Assembly: GCF_918698095.1 (NCBI RefSeq)
Contig: NZ_CAKKLY010000012.1
Span: forward strand, 1 to 64,000
Direction: 5' to 3'
DNA length: 64,000 nucleotides
Source: Arthrobacter sp. Bi83
Lineage (GTDB): Bacteria > Actinomycetota > Actinomycetes > Actinomycetales > Micrococcaceae
Positions 56,703 through 64,000 of the stretch are shown one piece after another (within the stretch, counting starts at the first letter, position 1; each line of letters starts with the position of its first letter). The translations under genes were made by a program, and so were the position numbers. The notes below the pieces were generated by a model, which ran no database searches, had not been told where the DNA came from, and worked only from the letters and a program-made list of their open reading frames with translations.

Positions 56703-57323
56703 GTGGAAATCCCTGACACTCTCGCTGCCCTTGCCACCGGCTTTGGAGCCGGCCTGTCCCTCATCGTCGCCATTGGCGCGCAAAACGCCTTCGTCCTGCG
56801 CCAGGGACTGCGCCGCGAGCACATGGTCCCCATCGTGGCTGTCTGCATCGCAAGCGACGCGGTCCTGATTGCTGCGGGCGTGGCCGGCGTGGGCGCGCTG
56901 ATCCAGGCCGCACCGCTGGCACTGGCCATTGTCCGCTGGGCCGGAGCCGCCTTTCTTCTCGCCTATGCTTTTTTCGCGGCCAGGCGCGCCCTGAAGCCTG
57001 GCGTCATGACGGCCGCCGCCCCATCCGCACGCAGCACGCTGGCAGCAACGGTGAGTACCGCCGTCGCCCTGACATGGTTGAACCCGCACGTGTATCTGGA
57101 CACCGTGGTGCTTCTGGGCTCCCTGGCTTCCGACCGGGGCCCCGATGGCCGCTGGCCGTTTGCCTGGGGAGCGATCGCGGGAAGCACGCTCTGGTTCAGC
57201 CTCCTGGGCTTCAGTGCGAAGTTCCTGGCCCCGGTTTTTGCCCGCCCCGGAGCCTGGCGGGTTCTCGACGGCGCCATCGCCGTCCTGATGGTGATCCTGG
57301 CCGCGTTCCTGGCCGTTCCGTAG
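56703..57323 (+). CDS. lysE: LysE-family amino-acid exporter
   Basis: A 206-aa membrane protein with about six helices. It shows the LysE signature GFGAGLSLIVAIGAQNAFVLRQGLRREH, followed by VCIASDAVLIAAGVAGVG and the second-half motif ALTWLNPHVYLDTVVLLGSLAS. Exports basic amino acids (lysine, arginine). Start GTG 56703; the frame is open much further 5' but that part overlaps lysG and has no family similarity. It ends 10 bp from the convergent LysM gene. Confidence 0.93.
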   Translation: MEIPDTLAALATGFGAGLSLIVAIGAQNAFVLRQGLRREHMVPIVAVCIASDAVLIAAGVAGVGALIQAAPLALAIVRWAGAAFLLAYAFFAARRALKPGVMTAAAPSARSTLAATVSTAVALTWLNPHVYLDTVVLLGSLASDRGPDGRWPFAWGAIAGSTLWFSLLGFSAKFLAPVFARPGAWRVLDGAIAVLMVILAAFLAVP

Positions 57324-57333
57324 GGTTGCCCGC

Positions 57334-58389
57334 TCACTTAGTGATGGGCTGGTCCAGGGTGAGGCTGATGGTCTGGCCGGGTTTAAGCTCGCCGGACGGC
57401 AGGTCAGTGAATTCAATCCAGGTCCGCGTTCCCGGCGTCAGCGGCCGATTGGCGGATTCGAGTTCATCGAGGCGCAGATTGAAGCGGAACGCGACCTGGC
57501 ACTCGACGTCCCCGGCCGCCATCGTGTAGGTGACAGGCACGCCGTCGGCGCTGGCAGTAGCGGTGCCCTGCGCGCCCTCGATCTTCAAGTCTCCCGGCAT
57601 TAGCCTCACCCGGGTTCCGGCGGGGATCGGCCGGTCTGCCTTCAATCCGGGGTTGTACAGCAGCAGCTGCCGGGTGGTGGAGCGGAACCGGTAGCCGAGG
57701 CTGTCAAGGGAGTCCCCGTCCACAGTGGTGTAGAAGTCGGCCCGGCCGAATGAGTTGTTGACGGTCTTTCCGGTGCCGGATCGGCTGTCCACCGGCTTCT
57801 TCTGCAGCTCGATCTGCTGACCCGGGTGAAGGAAGTATACGTTCCCCTGCTCGTGGACGAACGGGACCTTGTTTGCCTCCGCCAGCTGTTCCTCAGTGAT
57901 GCCGAAGCGGTACGTGATGCCGTCCAGCGTGTCGTCGGCCGACACGATGTACGTCCTGGGGATGCCGGCGGCATCGACACTCGCGGTACCGGTGGCTGCG
58001 GCCATCGGGCCGGCAGGAGGAATCAGCCGCAGTTTCGTTCCGGGTACCAGCGGCGCCCCGGGAGTGAGCCCGTTAAAAGCGGCGATCTTGGCCTCCGAGA
58101 TCCCAAACGCGGCAGCCAGGGCCGCGTGGGTGTCACCCGCCGCCGTCGTGTAGAAATCGACGTTTCCGAACGAATCGGCCACTTTGGGCCCCTTCAGTGA
58201 CCTCGGAGTGGGAGCACCCGACTTCACGACAGCCGCGGACGCCTGCGTCTCAGGCGTCGCCGGGTCCGTCGCCCGCACCGCCTGAGCGCCGCACCCCGTC
58301 AGTCCGCCGGCAAGTGCGCCGGCAAGCACGACGGCGAGCGCCAGCCTTTTGGCCGGTACATCTGAGCTTCTTTTCCCTGTTTCAACCAT
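57334..58389 (-). CDS. LysM-domain lipoprotein
   Basis: A 351-aa surface lipoprotein. The signal peptide ends with lipobox LTGC (Cys33). Several LysM-like modules follow: FYTTAAGDTHAALAAAFGISEAKIAAFNGLTPGAPLVPGTKLRLIP, TYIVSADDTLDGITYRFGITEEQLAEANKVP, and FYTTVDGDSLDSLGYRFRSTTRQLLLYNPGL. No catalytic domain is seen, so it most likely binds peptidoglycan. Start ATG 58389. Confidence 0.88.
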   Translation of the reverse strand: MVETGKRSSDVPAKRLALAVVLAGALAGGLTGCGAQAVRATDPATPETQASAAVVKSGAPTPRSLKGPKVADSFGNVDFYTTAAGDTHAALAAAFGISEAKIAAFNGLTPGAPLVPGTKLRLIPPAGPMAAATGTASVDAAGIPRTYIVSADDTLDGITYRFGITEEQLAEANKVPFVHEQGNVYFLHPGQQIELQKKPVDSRSGTGKTVNNSFGRADFYTTVDGDSLDSLGYRFRSTTRQLLLYNPGLKADRPIPAGTRVRLMPGDLKIEGAQGTATASADGVPVTYTMAAGDVECQVAFRFNLRLDELESANRPLTPGTRTWIEFTDLPSGELKPGQTISLTLDQPITK

Positions 58390-58470
58390 TCCAGTCCCCC
58401 CAATCCGGCAACGCGGGAAACCCGCGTAAAGCACGCCATCGAGCATAGGCGATACACCGGCTGGCTGCCG

Positions 58471-59220
58471 TTAACCCTGCAGGCTGCTGAAGTCCGCGTG
58501 CGCGAGGGCTGCGTAGCCGCCATAAGTGCTGATCACGGCGTCCTCGATGGCCTGAACGTCCAGGTGCGGCACGAGGTCGTCCGCCGCGCCTGCCGTCGCC
58601 GGATCCCAGTCCAGACCAAGGGCGGCATAGCTCGCTGTAAGGACGCTGCGGATCGGCGCCGAATTCTCCACCACGATGACCGAGCTGAACAGCCACCCGC
58701 CGGACACGACGCGCTGCGCGGTTCCTACGAGCTTGACCTGATGCGAGGGAACCTCCGGATCGGTGCCGTGGACGCTGAATTCGCCCGGGCAGTACTCCCC
58801 CGGAATCTCGCCTACGGCAGCATCCACACCGGTGCTGCGGAGCGCCTGCGCCAGCATCTCGCCGAAGAACGCGAACCTGCCCTTGGCTCCGGCGATCGCA
58901 TCAGTGTGGGGTTCCACATGGTCAACGATCAGGGTGCCCTCGTGGTACGCGGCGGCCCGTCCGCCGGCTTTGCGGATCAGCGGCTCGAAGCCCTGCTCGC
59001 GGCACGCCTGCGCGGCGGCTCCGAAGCCGGCGAGACGGGTGTCGCGCTGCCCGAAGGCCACCGTCGGCGCGGGGCGGTAGAGCCTGAGCGTGGGCCCGAT
59101 CCGGCCCGCCTTGGCCAGGCCCAGCAGCTCGATCCCGAAGTCAAGGTCCCTGGCTGCCCCCAGCGAGTGGTGCTGGCGAACGACGGTCAGCGCCCGCGGT
59201 CCGGCCCCAGCCTGCTGCAT
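58471..59220 (-). CDS. Lipoate-protein-ligase-like (LplA/BirA-fold) protein
   Basis: A 249-aa member of the biotin/lipoate A/B ligase superfamily. It has RLYRPAPTVAFGQRDT, the RKAGGRAAAYHEGTLIVDHV segment that corresponds to the RR/KGGG(AT)V lipoyl-AMP loop, and GEYCPGEFSVHG plus VKLVGTAQRVVSGGWLFSSVIVV (the conserved catalytic Lys). It probably loads lipoate or octanoate on carrier proteins, or may be a diverged relative. Start ATG 59220, GGGAG 9 nt upstream, just 16 nt from the divergent DUF2177 start. Confidence 0.85.
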   Translation of the reverse strand: MQQAGAGPRALTVVRQHHSLGAARDLDFGIELLGLAKAGRIGPTLRLYRPAPTVAFGQRDTRLAGFGAAAQACREQGFEPLIRKAGGRAAAYHEGTLIVDHVEPHTDAIAGAKGRFAFFGEMLAQALRSTGVDAAVGEIPGEYCPGEFSVHGTDPEVPSHQVKLVGTAQRVVSGGWLFSSVIVVENSAPIRSVLTASYAALGLDWDPATAGAADDLVPHLDVQAIEDAVISTYGGYAALAHADFSSLQG

Positions 59221-59236
59221 ATTGCTAAGCTCCCTT

Positions 59237-59620
59237 ATGGTCATAGTGCAATTTCTGGTCGTAGCAAGTGCGTTCGCCGTGATCGACGCCGTATGGCTCA
59301 AGCTCATGAACCCGTTCTACCGCAGCCACATCGGCGACCTGCTGGCCGATCGGCCCAATCTAGGGTACGCCGTCGCTTTCTACCTGATTTACATCGCCGG
59401 GATCGTCTTTTTCGCGCTGCGGCCAGCGCTCGACGGCGGCGGCTGGCTGGCCGCCGTCGGCTATGGGGCGGCGCTGGGTGCGTTCGCATACGCGACGTAT
59501 GACCTGACGAACGCCGCGACGCTCAAAAAGTGGCCTCTCCAGCTGATTCTCGTTGACCTGGCCTGGGGCGCCGTGCTGACCGCGCTCGCCACGCTGGCCG
59601 GCTGGCTGGTGTTCCACTAG
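59237..59620 (+). CDS. DUF2177 membrane protein
   Basis: A 127-aa integral membrane protein with four helices: MVIVQFLVVASAFAVIDAVWL, YAVAFYLIYIAGIVFFAL, VGYGAALGAFAYATYDLTN and LVDLAWGAVLTALATLAGW. The A..YDLTNxAT motif is characteristic of DUF2177. Function unknown. Start ATG 59237 with poor ribosome site; TAAGCT 5 nt upstream could be a -10 for a leaderless transcript. Confidence 0.85.
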   Translation: MVIVQFLVVASAFAVIDAVWLKLMNPFYRSHIGDLLADRPNLGYAVAFYLIYIAGIVFFALRPALDGGGWLAAVGYGAALGAFAYATYDLTNAATLKKWPLQLILVDLAWGAVLTALATLAGWLVFH

Positions 59621-59648
59621 GCCGGTTCACCGGATCCGGCGGCGGCTC

Positions 59649-60452
59649 CTAGCTCTTCCGCAGCGTCAGGATCTGCTCTGCGCGGCCGAACGGCCCGGCC
59701 AGGTCATGCAGCACCGTGGACGTGAGCCCGATCCCGTCGGTGCCAAAAGACACGGCGTTGTCCAGACCCAGCCATTCGCCCTCCGGCCGGCGGTACATGT
59801 GGATCTGCAGGTCCAGGTTGGGGAACGCATAGCTGTCCTTACCAGGGGGCACTCTGGCGGCAATGCCGTTAGCCGTGTCCACGAGGCCCATCAGCCGTGC
59901 CATGTCAGTGCTGTCCGCCGCGTTCGTCAGCGAGTGGTCGGTGCGCAACCAGACCTTGCCCGAGCCTGGCCGGTGACCGTCCGCTACCCTCATCTCGAGC
60001 GACCGGATGTACCCGCCGGGCCAGACGCTGGCGCCGTCGTATGGCTTGCAGTCGCCAGGGGACGGGATAGCCGTGTCCTCGAAGGCGGCGACGGCGGCGG
60101 TATCGGAAGTGACCATCCGCCACGCGGTGGCCCGGATGGCCACCCGTCCGGCCGACACCAATTCTGCCTGCAGGAGTTCGATGGTCCGGCCGGGGCGGAG
60201 CGTTGTGGTGACGATGTCGAAGCCGCCGCCGGGAATCAGGCCCAGGATCTCGTAGCTGATGCGCGCCATGCGCATGTCAGCGCGCGGCTCGTGCCGTTCC
60301 AGCCGGTCGGCGAGCAATCCCGAGGCCGGCGCCATGTGCTGTTCGTGCACGTTCCAGGCCCCCTGGGCATGGATGGTTGAGCAGAAGCGTCCCCCACCCA
60401 AGTCCTTGTAATAGAAGTCGCCCTCGGCGAGTTCCGGCAGTGCAGCAGTCAA
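59649..60452 (-). CDS. Acyl-CoA thioesterase-like protein (TesB-type double hotdog)
   Basis: A 267-aa protein with a two-hotdog layout: GGGRFCSTIHAQGAWNVHEQHMAPASGLLADRLER and RISYEILGLIPGGGFDIVTTTLRPGRTIELLQAELV in the first half, LMGLVDTANGIAARV and FPNLDLQIHMYRRPEGEWLGLDNAVSFGTDGIGLTSTVLHDLAGPFGRAEQIL in the second. The latter matches the TesB/acyl-CoA thioesterase C-terminal motif. Substrate unknown. Start TTG 60452 with GGGG upstream. Confidence 0.85.
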   Translation of the reverse strand: MTAALPELAEGDFYYKDLGGGRFCSTIHAQGAWNVHEQHMAPASGLLADRLERHEPRADMRMARISYEILGLIPGGGFDIVTTTLRPGRTIELLQAELVSAGRVAIRATAWRMVTSDTAAVAAFEDTAIPSPGDCKPYDGASVWPGGYIRSLEMRVADGHRPGSGKVWLRTDHSLTNAADSTDMARLMGLVDTANGIAARVPPGKDSYAFPNLDLQIHMYRRPEGEWLGLDNAVSFGTDGIGLTSTVLHDLAGPFGRAEQILTLRKS

Positions 60453-60744
60453 CGTCGACCCCTTCGAAGCTCTGATTGATCATCCCGAATCACCCTATCG
60501 CTTCGCGCCCCGGGCAGATGTCCCAGGCCCCCTGCTTCGGGGGCACCGGATCCTCCGGCCACTCGGGGGCGGGGACGGCTCCACATCGGACAACGACACC
60601 GACGACGGCCGCGGCTGGGTGCTGGTCCCGCCTGGTCGCGGCGCCGCCGGACGCGCGCGCTTAAAGCTCCCGTTCTCCATATGATGTTCTGGGTAGACTC
60701 GGAGACTGGTCCTTCTAGCAGCCCTCAGAAGAGGTGTTCCACTG

Positions 60745-61449
60745 ATGCGAGTAATTAGCTACAACCTCCGCAAGCACAAGGCGAGCGGCGAGCTGGTCAA
60801 TCTGGCCCGCAACTTCGGGGTCGATGCCCTTTGCCTGCAGGAGTGCGATTCAGCCGACCTGCCCGACACCCTCGGCCCCCTGCACTTGGCCGACTTCACC
60901 AAGGGCAACCGGCTCGGCTTGGCAATCTACTACCGCACCGAACGGTTCACGGCGCTGGAAACCAAGACCTTTGCCCTGAAGAAGTCCATGCACGACCGTG
61001 TGATGGCGCCCGCCCACGAGCGTCTGATCGGCACCCGAATGGTGGACAACGAGACGGACCACGAATTGGTCATCGGTTCCTTCCACGCGGCGCCGCTGAC
61101 CGCCTCGAATTCGCTCCGCCGCAAGCAGATCCATGCCGCGCACGCGGAGCTGCTGAGCATGGGCAGCGGGCTCATGACGCTGATGGTCGGGGACTTCAAC
61201 TACCCCTTCTTCACCAAGAGTCTGCACGCCAACATGAAGGACTCGGGTTACGCCCTGTCGCTCAGTAACCGCAGGACCTATACGCGCTACAAGGTCTTCA
61301 AAGGCCACTTCGACTTCGCGACGTCCCTGGGGCTGGACATTGAAAGCGTTGAGACGCTGCCCCGCGGCAAGTCCGACCACCTGCCTATCCTGGTCACCGC
61401 GGAATACGGTCAGGACCGCTCACCGATCAAACAGCAGCCCGTTTCCTGA
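60745..61449 (+). CDS. Endonuclease/exonuclease/phosphatase (EEP) family protein
   Basis: A 234-aa soluble EEP enzyme. It has MRVISYNLRKH (metal Asn), LCLQECD (catalytic Glu), VIGSFHAAPL, LMVGDFNYPF (Asp/Asn pair) and the C-terminal GKSDHLPIL (catalytic Asp-His). The catalytic set is complete; the substrate (nucleic acid or phosphoester lipid) is not predictable. ATG 60745, GAGG upstream. Its 292-bp upstream gap (60453-60744) holds only promoter-like sequence. Its last 30 bp overlap a convergent gene. Confidence 0.88.
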   Translation: MRVISYNLRKHKASGELVNLARNFGVDALCLQECDSADLPDTLGPLHLADFTKGNRLGLAIYYRTERFTALETKTFALKKSMHDRVMAPAHERLIGTRMVDNETDHELVIGSFHAAPLTASNSLRRKQIHAAHAELLSMGSGLMTLMVGDFNYPFFTKSLHANMKDSGYALSLSNRRTYTRYKVFKGHFDFATSLGLDIESVETLPRGKSDHLPILVTAEYGQDRSPIKQQPVS

Positions 61450-61926
61450 CCCGGCAGTTCCTGGCAGGGGCATTCCTTTCAGGGGCATTCCCTTCAGGGA
61501 ATCGCCCGCCAGCGGAATGACGTCGATCAGGGCATTCCGGCCAACGACCACCAGCACATACTCGCCCTCGGCCCACCATGGCGCCCCGATCGAATGAGTG
61601 CCAGTGAATCCCTGAAGGCCGGAATCGAGCAGCGCCCCCAAAGCGCTGACCGCCCCGCCGGCGCCGATCAGCAGTCCGAACACCGAGCCCGCCACGGTGG
61701 GCACCTCTGCGAGCCGGCCGGGCCCTTTGGCAGGATGCAGCCACATCCACCGTTGCCACCCCCACACAGCGGCCCAGACCAGACAGATGGCGAGTCGCCA
61801 CGGGGCGGTTTGCACGAGCCATCTTCCGTTGACCTTGACGAGATCAAACACATCCTCGGTCTCGTACTCCGGGTTCCCGAAAGGGCCCGACCCGTTCGAG
61901 GCCGGCGATGATGAAAAGAATGACAA
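61420..61926 (-). CDS. Small integral membrane protein of unknown function
   Basis: A 168-aa protein with about two to three hydrophobic segments (PWRLAICLVWAAVWGWQRWMWL, VAGSVFGLLIGAGGAVSALGALL and a YVLVVVGRNALI stretch). The C-terminus repeats KGMPLKGMPLPG, mirrored in DNA as near-identical GGGGCATTCC units. Start TTG 61926, 6 nt after AGGA. Its last 30 bp overlap the convergent EEP nuclease gene. Unrecognised family. Confidence 0.65.
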   Translation of the reverse strand: MSFFSSSPASNGSGPFGNPEYETEDVFDLVKVNGRWLVQTAPWRLAICLVWAAVWGWQRWMWLHPAKGPGRLAEVPTVAGSVFGLLIGAGGAVSALGALLDSGLQGFTGTHSIGAPWWAEGEYVLVVVGRNALIDVIPLAGDSLKGMPLKGMPLPGTAGSGNGLLFDR

Positions 61927-61972
61927 TCAGGATCCTGTCGGGCCGCCTCGTGGATGCGCTCACTGGAGGGGA

Positions 61973-62161
61973 CTATGTGGGGCGGTGCTCGACAGTGAAG
62001 TCGCCGCCGGGATACATAATCGTCTCGTGGCCGTCGTCAAAGCGGACGTGGTACGGCGGGGTTCCGTTGGGCCCGCGGACTTCCAGAATCTCACCATGCC
62101 GGTCCGACGATTCAACCGTCCTACCGTGTATGATGATGCGGTCTCCCTGGGTTGCCTCCAT
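61973..62161 (-). CDS. DUF1918 domain protein
   Basis: A 62-aa beta-rich protein: MEATQGDRIIIHGRTVESSDRHGEILEVRGPNGTPPYHVRFDDGHETIMYPGGDFTVEH, an excellent match to DUF1918, an SH3-like fold of unknown function widespread in actinobacteria. Start ATG 62161 is preceded by GGGAGG at good distance, so it is preferred to GTG 62170. Confidence 0.9.
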   Translation of the reverse strand: MEATQGDRIIIHGRTVESSDRHGEILEVRGPNGTPPYHVRFDDGHETIMYPGGDFTVEHRPT

Positions 62162-62245
62162 GGCAATCACCTCCCAGCCCTAGCGTACGGTGCTGGCCCC
62201 ATCTTCGGAACAGGCCGTCAGGACAGGATGACGGGCCGTGTTTCG

Positions 62246-62599
62246 TCAGGCTTTGCCCCGCGCGTGACGGATGCAAAATGGCGTCCACGGCCGCGCCTCA
62301 AGCCGCCCCTCCCCGATTTGCTCCCCGCAGATGGAGCATGAACCGTAAGTGCCTGCGGAGATCCGCTCCAGGGCGGCCTCGACCTGTGTCAGGCCGGACC
62401 TGCTTTGGTCCAGCAGTGCCGAGGCCTGGGACAGTTCGAAGGCGATAGTGGCGCCTTCAGGATCGTGCTCGTCGTCGACATTGGAGTTCTGGCGGGCGGC
62501 GTTGGCCGAGGCAATGTCGGCGCGGAGCGCGGGCAGCAGGGCGAGTTTGCGGGCTCGTTCCGCTTCAAGAAGCATCCGGAACCGCTCGACATCAATCAT
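62246..62599 (-). CDS. TraR/DksA-family zinc-finger protein, C3H variant
   Basis: A 117-aa protein with a long helical hairpin (LLEAERARKLALLPALRADIASA, ATIAFELSQASALLDQSRSGLTQVEAALERI) and a terminal zinc-finger segment YGSCSICGEQIGEGRLEARPWTPFCIRHARG. The fourth ligand position is His instead of Cys (C-I-R-H), so this is a C3H form. DksA-type proteins bind RNA polymerase secondary channel; without the DxxDxA tip motif in view, regulation by ppGpp cannot be assumed. Confidence 0.85.
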   Translation of the reverse strand: MIDVERFRMLLEAERARKLALLPALRADIASANAARQNSNVDDEHDPEGATIAFELSQASALLDQSRSGLTQVEAALERISAGTYGSCSICGEQIGEGRLEARPWTPFCIRHARGKA

Positions 62600-62610
62600 G
62601 CAGCAGCGGG

Positions 62611-63135
62611 TCAGTCATGAAGCACCGGCCGTTCGTGCTCGAGCAGTTTCTCGCTGAGTGCTGGCCAAGACGCAGCGAAGGCGGGGTGAAGGTTGAGCCC
62701 GGCCACATCGTCGACGGGGATCCACTTCAGTTCAATGCTTTCGGGGTCGGTGATGGCGGCTTCGAACGGCTCCAGGACGACGACCGCGACAGTCGTGTAG
62801 GACCAGTAGCCGACGTCGAACACAGAGGTGAACAGGACCCTGACGTTCTCCTCCGGGACAGCGGCCTCTTCGAAGGCTTCCCGGAGTGCACCGGTGACAG
62901 GGTCCTCTCCCTGATGGAGCGCGCCGCCGGGAAGGCCCCACGTACCGCCGTGGTCGCTCCACGTGGCGCGGTGCTGCAGCAGGATGCCCTTCTCCGCATC
63001 ATGGGCCAGGAGCCCTGCTGAACCGAACCGGCCCCAGAATCGCCCGCGCTCCCCTTCCACCCAGGCGTCGCCGGGATCACGCGGGCCGAACGGGCGGCGG
63101 GGATCTCCGGGCGGCGGCGAAACCATATTCTCCAT
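62611..63135 (-). CDS. NUDIX hydrolase
   Basis: A 174-aa hydrolase with Nudix box GGALHQGEDPVTGALREAFEEAAV, which carries the REx2EE metal-binding core but Ala where the last Gly is usual. Before it are GILLQHRATWSDHGGTWGLPGG, after it the typical VFDVGYWSYTTVAVVVLE and ELKWIPVDDVAGLNLHPAFAASWP. Substrate is an unknown nucleoside diphosphate derivative. Start ATG 63135, preferred over 63153; 32 bp from the divergent phosphoesterase. Confidence 0.9.
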   Translation of the reverse strand: MENMVSPPPGDPRRPFGPRDPGDAWVEGERGRFWGRFGSAGLLAHDAEKGILLQHRATWSDHGGTWGLPGGALHQGEDPVTGALREAFEEAAVPEENVRVLFTSVFDVGYWSYTTVAVVVLEPFEAAITDPESIELKWIPVDDVAGLNLHPAFAASWPALSEKLLEHERPVLHD

Positions 63136-63167
63136 CGTTCCAGTGTGCCCCATGGGAAGATGCTTTG

Positions 63168-63674
63168 ATGAGCCTGCGGCTGCTTCTTGTTTCCGACACC
63201 CACGTCCCCAAGCGGGCCAGGACGCTGCCTGAACAGGTGTGGGCCGCCGTCGCCGAAGCGGACGTGGTGTTCCACGCCGGGGACTGGGTGACGGCGGAAC
63301 TACTGGACGAGTTCGAGCGGCGCAGCCGCAGGCTGATCGGTGTATGGGGCAACAACGACGGCGGCGACGTGCGGCAGCGGCTGCCCGAGACGGCCAGCGT
63401 CACGTTGGACGGCGTGCGCTTCAGCATGATCCACGAGACCGGGCCGGCGAAAGGGCGGGAAGATCGCTGCGAAGCGCTCTTCCCGGACGCAGACGTCGTG
63501 GTCTTCGGCCACTCGCACATTCCCTGGGACACGACGTCGGGCTGTGGCCTGCGCCTGCTCAACCCCGGCTCACCCACCGACCGCCGGCGCCAGCCCGTGT
63601 GCACGTACATGACGGCCGCCGTCGGCGACGGCCGCCTGCTGGACGTGGAACTGGTCGAGGTCAGTCGTGCTTGA
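63168..63674 (+). CDS. YfcE/MJ0936-type metallophosphoesterase
   Basis: A 168-aa calcineurin-like phosphodiesterase. It has the metal motifs LLLVSDTHVPKR (Asp-His), VFHAGDWV (Asp), VWGNNDGG (Asn-Asp), MIHETG and VVFGHSHIPWD, plus the C-terminal LLNPGSPTDRR typical of YfcE. Acts on small phosphodiesters. ATG 63168; its 3' end overlaps the convergent CsbD gene by 14 bp. Confidence 0.92.
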   Translation: MSLRLLLVSDTHVPKRARTLPEQVWAAVAEADVVFHAGDWVTAELLDEFERRSRRLIGVWGNNDGGDVRQRLPETASVTLDGVRFSMIHETGPAKGREDRCEALFPDADVVVFGHSHIPWDTTSGCGLRLLNPGSPTDRRRQPVCTYMTAAVGDGRLLDVELVEVSRA

Positions 63675-63837
63675 AGGCGTCCTTGACCTTTTCGCCAGCC
63701 TGCTTGATGTCGGCTTTGGCCTGGTCGGCCTTGCCTTCCGCTTCGAGGCCTTCATCGTCTCTGGCCTTGCCAGCGCCTTCTTTGGCCTTGCCGCCAAGCT
63801 TTTCTGCTGCGTTATCAATCTTGTCGCCCAGACCCAT
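63661..63837 (-). CDS. CsbD-family stress protein
   Basis: A 58-aa hydrophilic Lys/Ala/Gly-rich protein, MGLGDKIDNAAEKLGGKAKEGAGKARDDEGLEAEGKADQAKADIKQAGEKVKDAFK, the standard CsbD composition and repeat pattern. CsbD proteins are general-stress induced in Bacillus; no biochemical function is established. ATG 63837 with GGACAG upstream. The rest of the window to 64000 has no gene. Confidence 0.9.
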   Translation of the reverse strand: MGLGDKIDNAAEKLGGKAKEGAGKARDDEGLEAEGKADQAKADIKQAGEKVKDAFKHD

Positions 63838-63949
63838 GGCTGTCCTTCCGTCGTGCCCCCGCTCGCTGCGGACCGGCTCGTGTTTCCAGTGTAGGACCGC
63901 CGACCCGACCGGAGAAGGAGTCGGGCGGATGGCTGCAGAATATGGGCTG

Positions 63950-63967
63950 ACCCCCCATTTGGGGGGT
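63950..63967. other. C6/G6 hairpin near the right window edge
   Basis: ACCCCCCA-TT-TGGGGGGT is a perfect 8-bp-arm palindrome in the otherwise gene-free 63838-64000 stretch. It could be a regulatory site for csbD or part of a terminator for a gene outside the window. Confidence 0.4.
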
Positions 63968-64000
63968 GCGGGACGGACCACCAGATCGGGTCTGAAGCCC

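Noticed and set aside
60453..60744. RNA gene in the 292-bp gap before the EEP nuclease
   Set aside because: No tRNA-like cloverleaf or stable hairpin set was found; only weak promoter-like sequence near its right end.

Overview
The window is chromosomal DNA of a high-GC actinobacterium, most likely Arthrobacter or Pseudarthrobacter (Micrococcaceae). This is inferred from the base composition, frequent GTG/TTG starts with GGAGG-type ribosome sites, and the order of housekeeping genes (pyr; nusB-efp-aro-mltG-ruvX-alaS; rpsD; aspS; hisS; rel; secDF-yajC-ruvBAC-yebC-pdxT; thrS-HIT-PIP synthase). No tRNA, rRNA, CRISPR array, prophage or insertion sequence was recognised by eye.

1-18.7 kb: the pyrR-pyrB operon runs off the left edge and its leader carries a clear PyrR-binding RNA loop. 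A PrsW-type protease faces it. A long leftward run of overlapping genes then reads (in transcription order) two small membrane proteins, alaS, ruvX, mltG, aroE, aroC, aroK, aroB, a TPR-like protein, efp and nusB. It links alanyl-tRNA charging, wall-growth control, the late shikimate pathway and elongation/antitermination factors. rpsD and rarA lie upstream, and an eRF1/Vms1-like ribosome-rescue hydrolase (acVLRF1) diverges from rarA.

17-21 kb: an accessory three-component cytochrome P450 set (P450, FAD reductase, [2Fe-2S] ferredoxin in one operon) lies downstream of an IclR regulator. 21.5-35.4 kb: aspS, an amino-acid permease, hisS, a membrane-anchored cyclophilin, a DUF349 protein, an AbiEi-like protein whose tail is antisense to rel, rel, and secF-secD-yajC. 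35.5-49.2 kb: ruvB-ruvA-ruvC, yebC, pdxT, the cell-wall pair murT-gatD, a CapA lipoprotein, an M3 peptidase, pdxS, PIP synthase, a HIT protein and thrS. pdxS has lost its normal C-terminus at a 24-bp-arm palindrome.

49.3-64 kb: DNA-damage genes (dnaE2 plus a DUF6504 gene behind a LexA-like dyad, and an SRAP protein), chorismate mutase, mycoredoxin, the lysG/lysE exporter pair with a candidate operator, a LysM lipoprotein, a lipoate-ligase-like protein, and many small single-gene units (thioesterase, EEP nuclease, DUF1918, a DksA-like C3H zinc finger, NUDIX, phosphoesterase, CsbD).

No wholly new multi-gene system is evident. The most unusual points are the truncated pdxS at a palindromic element, the His-rich tandem-repeat domain on MltG, the MurT without its zinc ribbon, the PyrR leader element, the acVLRF1 release factor, and the 120-bp antisense overlap with rel.
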